Assembly (NCBI GenBank): GCA_963575745.1
Contig: CAUYUJ010016060.1
Span: 313,967 to 377,966 of the forward strand
Length of the DNA: 64,000 nucleotides
Source: Prorocentrum cordatum
Taxonomy: Eukaryota; Sar; Dinophyceae; Prorocentrales; Prorocentraceae
Reading direction: 5' to 3'
In this document: positions 61,995-64,000 of the stretch, piece by piece
How the letters are laid out: the number at the start of each line of letters is the position of its first letter
How positions within the stretch are numbered: the stretch's first letter is position 1
The notes under the pieces: generated by a model
Databases searched by the model: none
The model's input: only the letters and a program-made list of their open reading frames with translations
Told to the model about the DNA's origin: nothing
Made by a program: the position numbers and the translations under genes

Positions 61995-62398
61995 GCAGGT
62001 GATGGTCATGGTGATGATCATGGTGATGATGATGGTGATGATGATCATGCGGAGTTTGATGATGATGGTGACGATGATTGTGGTGGCGGAAATGATGTTG
62101 ATGATCAGGGTGTTCAGGGCGGCGATGGTGATGGCAGTGTCGACGTTGATGGCGAGGCGATGATTCCGGCGATGCTGCTGTTGAAAGTCAGGGGGTTGGT
62201 GTGGATGATGGTGATGAAGTTGCCGACCACGATGATCAGGATGGTGAGGTCAATGGTCATGACGATGGTGGTGACGGTTGTGATGATGGTTGTTATGTTG
62301 CAGGCTTTGATGACGAGGACGAGGATGGTGACGATGATAATGCCGACGGTGATGGTGATGATGTTGGTGAATATGATGCTGAGGATGATGATGATGAC

Positions 62399-62459
<61 letters not shown>

Positions 62460-62836
62460 CCGATGATGACGATGATGACGATGGTGGTGATGCTGATGCT
62501 GGTGATGGTGGTGTTGATGGTGATGGTGACGGTGATGACGACGATGCCGATGACGACGATGTTGAAGAACATGGTGATGAGGGTGGTGATCATTGTGTTG
62601 GTGGTGATGTAGATGATACTGCTGATGATGATGATGACGATGGTGATGCTGGTGGTGATGATGCAGCTGGCCATGGTGATGATGATGCTGATGATGATGA
62701 TGACGATGCTGCGTCTGCTGCTGCTGGTGATTAGCCATGGTGAGCAGCATCGGCATGATGGTCATGATGATGGTGATGCTGCTAATGATGATGAGGATGA
62801 TGATGATTATGATGATGCTGATGATGATTATGATGC

Positions 62837-62879
<43 letters not shown>

Positions 62880-62890
62880 GAGGAGGAGGA
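61995..62890 (+). repeat. GAT satellite
   Basis: About 900 nt of interrupted GAT triplets with a pure run at 62395-62458. The Asp- and His-rich frames are artefacts. Confidence 0.95.
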
Positions 62891-63049
62891 GGAGGATTAT
62901 GAGGATGATGATGGGTATGCGGTGGCGACTCGAGGAATTGGGGAGGGATGTCTGGAGGGCGCTGGAGGACGAGGGGGACGATTCGGGTGAGGTGGGGGAG
63001 GACGTGGAGAGATGGGGGGCGGGAAGAGGATGAGTCAGGGGGATTACGA

Positions 63050-63110
63050 GAAGGAGGAGGAGGAGGAGGAGGAGGAGGAGGAGGAGGAGGAGGAGGGGGG
63101 GAATCGAGGA
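63050..63110 (+). repeat. GGA microsatellite
   Basis: About 55 nt of pure GGA/AGG. Confidence 0.95.
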
Positions 63111-63293
63111 GGATAGAGGCAAAAGCCTACGGGGAAGATGCGGGGGAAAGGAGGGCGGTTGGATGGGCGCGAGGGCTGGATGTGGGGAGGCAGTTGGGAA
63201 GGCCGACGCGTGAGGGGCAGGAGGGCACGGAATAATGCTGCTACTGATGCTGCTGCCCCCGTGTTGCGGGTCGCGCGGCTCTCGCCGCACCAG

Positions 63294-63381
63294 GCTGGAT
63301 CCCGCGTGCCTTCGTCAACTACTACTCGGGCGCGACGGGCGGCAAGATCCAGCGGATGACCGAGGATACGCTGCAGAAGAG
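63294..63381 (+). CDS. Candidate exon B of an unidentified gene
   Basis: Acceptor CTCGCCGCACCAG|G, donor AAGAG|GTTGAG. With the leftover G of exon A it reads GWIPRAFVNYYSGATGG then KIQRMTEDTLQK plus a split AG. Exons A and B also resemble each other (W-x-PR-x-FV-x-NY), which may be an internal repeat. A possible next exon starts at about 63979 (TTCCAG|G, phase fits) and runs off the window. No family is recognised. Confidence 0.55.
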
Positions 63382-63384
63382 GTT

Positions 63385-64000
63385 GAGCCACGTGCCGCCC
63401 TCTCCTCCTCCATCTTTCCAGCGAGGCTTCTGCCCTCCTCCTGTCGCTGACGCCTTGTGTCCTCCCTCCTGCCCCCCCCCCCCCGTCCTCCCTTCACGAG
63501 TACACAGCAGGAGCACTACTCCTCTTTCCCGTGGTACCCCAGCTGTTGCCCCGCCTTTCCAGCGCTCTGTCGGATTATTTTCTGCCTCAAGCTGACCATC
63601 GACATTTGGCGCGGGAGTTGCTGGATAACCTTCCACTAGCGAACGTCATTAGTTTGCGGCGGCGCAGTACCAAAGTGCCTCGCGGCAAAACACCAGCGAA
63701 CTATACAAAAGTAGTTGAATGGCTTTCCACAGACAGTATTAATTAATTCCATTGTTTTCCATGTGATGTGTCCCATTGGGGCGTCTTCGGTCCTTTTCCC
63801 AAAACTTGCCCCGCCCGCCGGAGCGTTGGTCACAGATCAAGATGAAGAAGGAGGAACATGCTGATGTGGTGAGGGGAGGACCAGTGCACGCCCAAGACGC
63901 ATCAGCGATGCTGCAATCCATACACGCGTCTTCCAAGGTCCCTCTTCATAGGTCCCGGCAAGACTCTTCATTCCAGGAAGGCGGATCAATGTGGCTGCTC
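63385..64000. other. Downstream of candidate exon B
   Basis: A CCT/C-rich stretch at 63400-63490, then unique sequence. TCACAG|ATCAAGATGAAGAAGGAG near 63837 and CATTCCAG|GAAGGCGG near 63979 are possible acceptors for further exons. Nothing is certain. Confidence 0.35.

Noticed and set aside
1-64000. tRNA, rRNA or snRNA genes
   Set aside because: By eye I found no tRNA-like T-loop and acceptor pairing or conserved rRNA segment. A covariance-model scan would be needed to exclude small ones.

Overview
The window looks like nuclear DNA of a dinoflagellate. A perfect 22-base copy of the dinoflagellate spliced-leader (SL) sequence lies on the minus strand at 38331-38352, with a second degenerate copy at 54619-54640. 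The one gene that can be assembled has long introns with GT, GC and GA 5' ends, always in an AG|G context, as known from dinoflagellates. The DNA is very GC-rich and full of triplet microsatellites. Prorocentrum is a reasonable guess from GC content and repeat style, but nothing here proves the genus. Almost all long open frames are artefacts of GC-rich or repeat DNA, so the real coding content is small.

Main result: a gene for the spliceosome factor CWC15 (Cwf15/AD002) can be assembled on the + strand across about 28.7 kb. Exons are 6625-6714, 14157-14255, 15443-15499, (probably) 25152-25214, 29753-29832, 34929-35072 and 35189-35363. Phases agree at every junction and give 214 codons (235 with the optional exon), close to the usual length. 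Its introns hold most of the other features: microsatellites, minisatellites, small inverted-repeat elements, an RCC1-like gene fragment (32743-33225) and an unrecognised degenerate ORF (26430-27290).

Layout. 1-6600: non-coding, with helical-pitch repeats and two 32-bp repeat arrays. 6625-35363: CWC15. 36.2-37 kb: a cluster of three small repeat elements. 37-38.35 kb, minus strand: an SL-tagged retroposed gene. 40.1-40.3 and 43.7-46.4 kb: decayed non-LTR retrotransposon pieces (reverse transcriptase and RNase H). 47.5-51 kb: a nest of small inverted-repeat elements, several with clear target-site duplications. 51.6-59.9 kb: satellites, minisatellites, the second SL relict and helical-pitch repeats. 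61.4-63.4 kb: two phase-compatible candidate exons of a second, unidentified + strand gene that probably continues past the window.

Two structural patterns stand out. One is a degenerate repeat with units of 10 or 11 bp (mean near the DNA helical pitch), recurring through the window and nearly always on the + strand. The other is GGA-rich tracts soon after some splice donors and TCC-rich tracts just before some acceptors, which could pair across introns.
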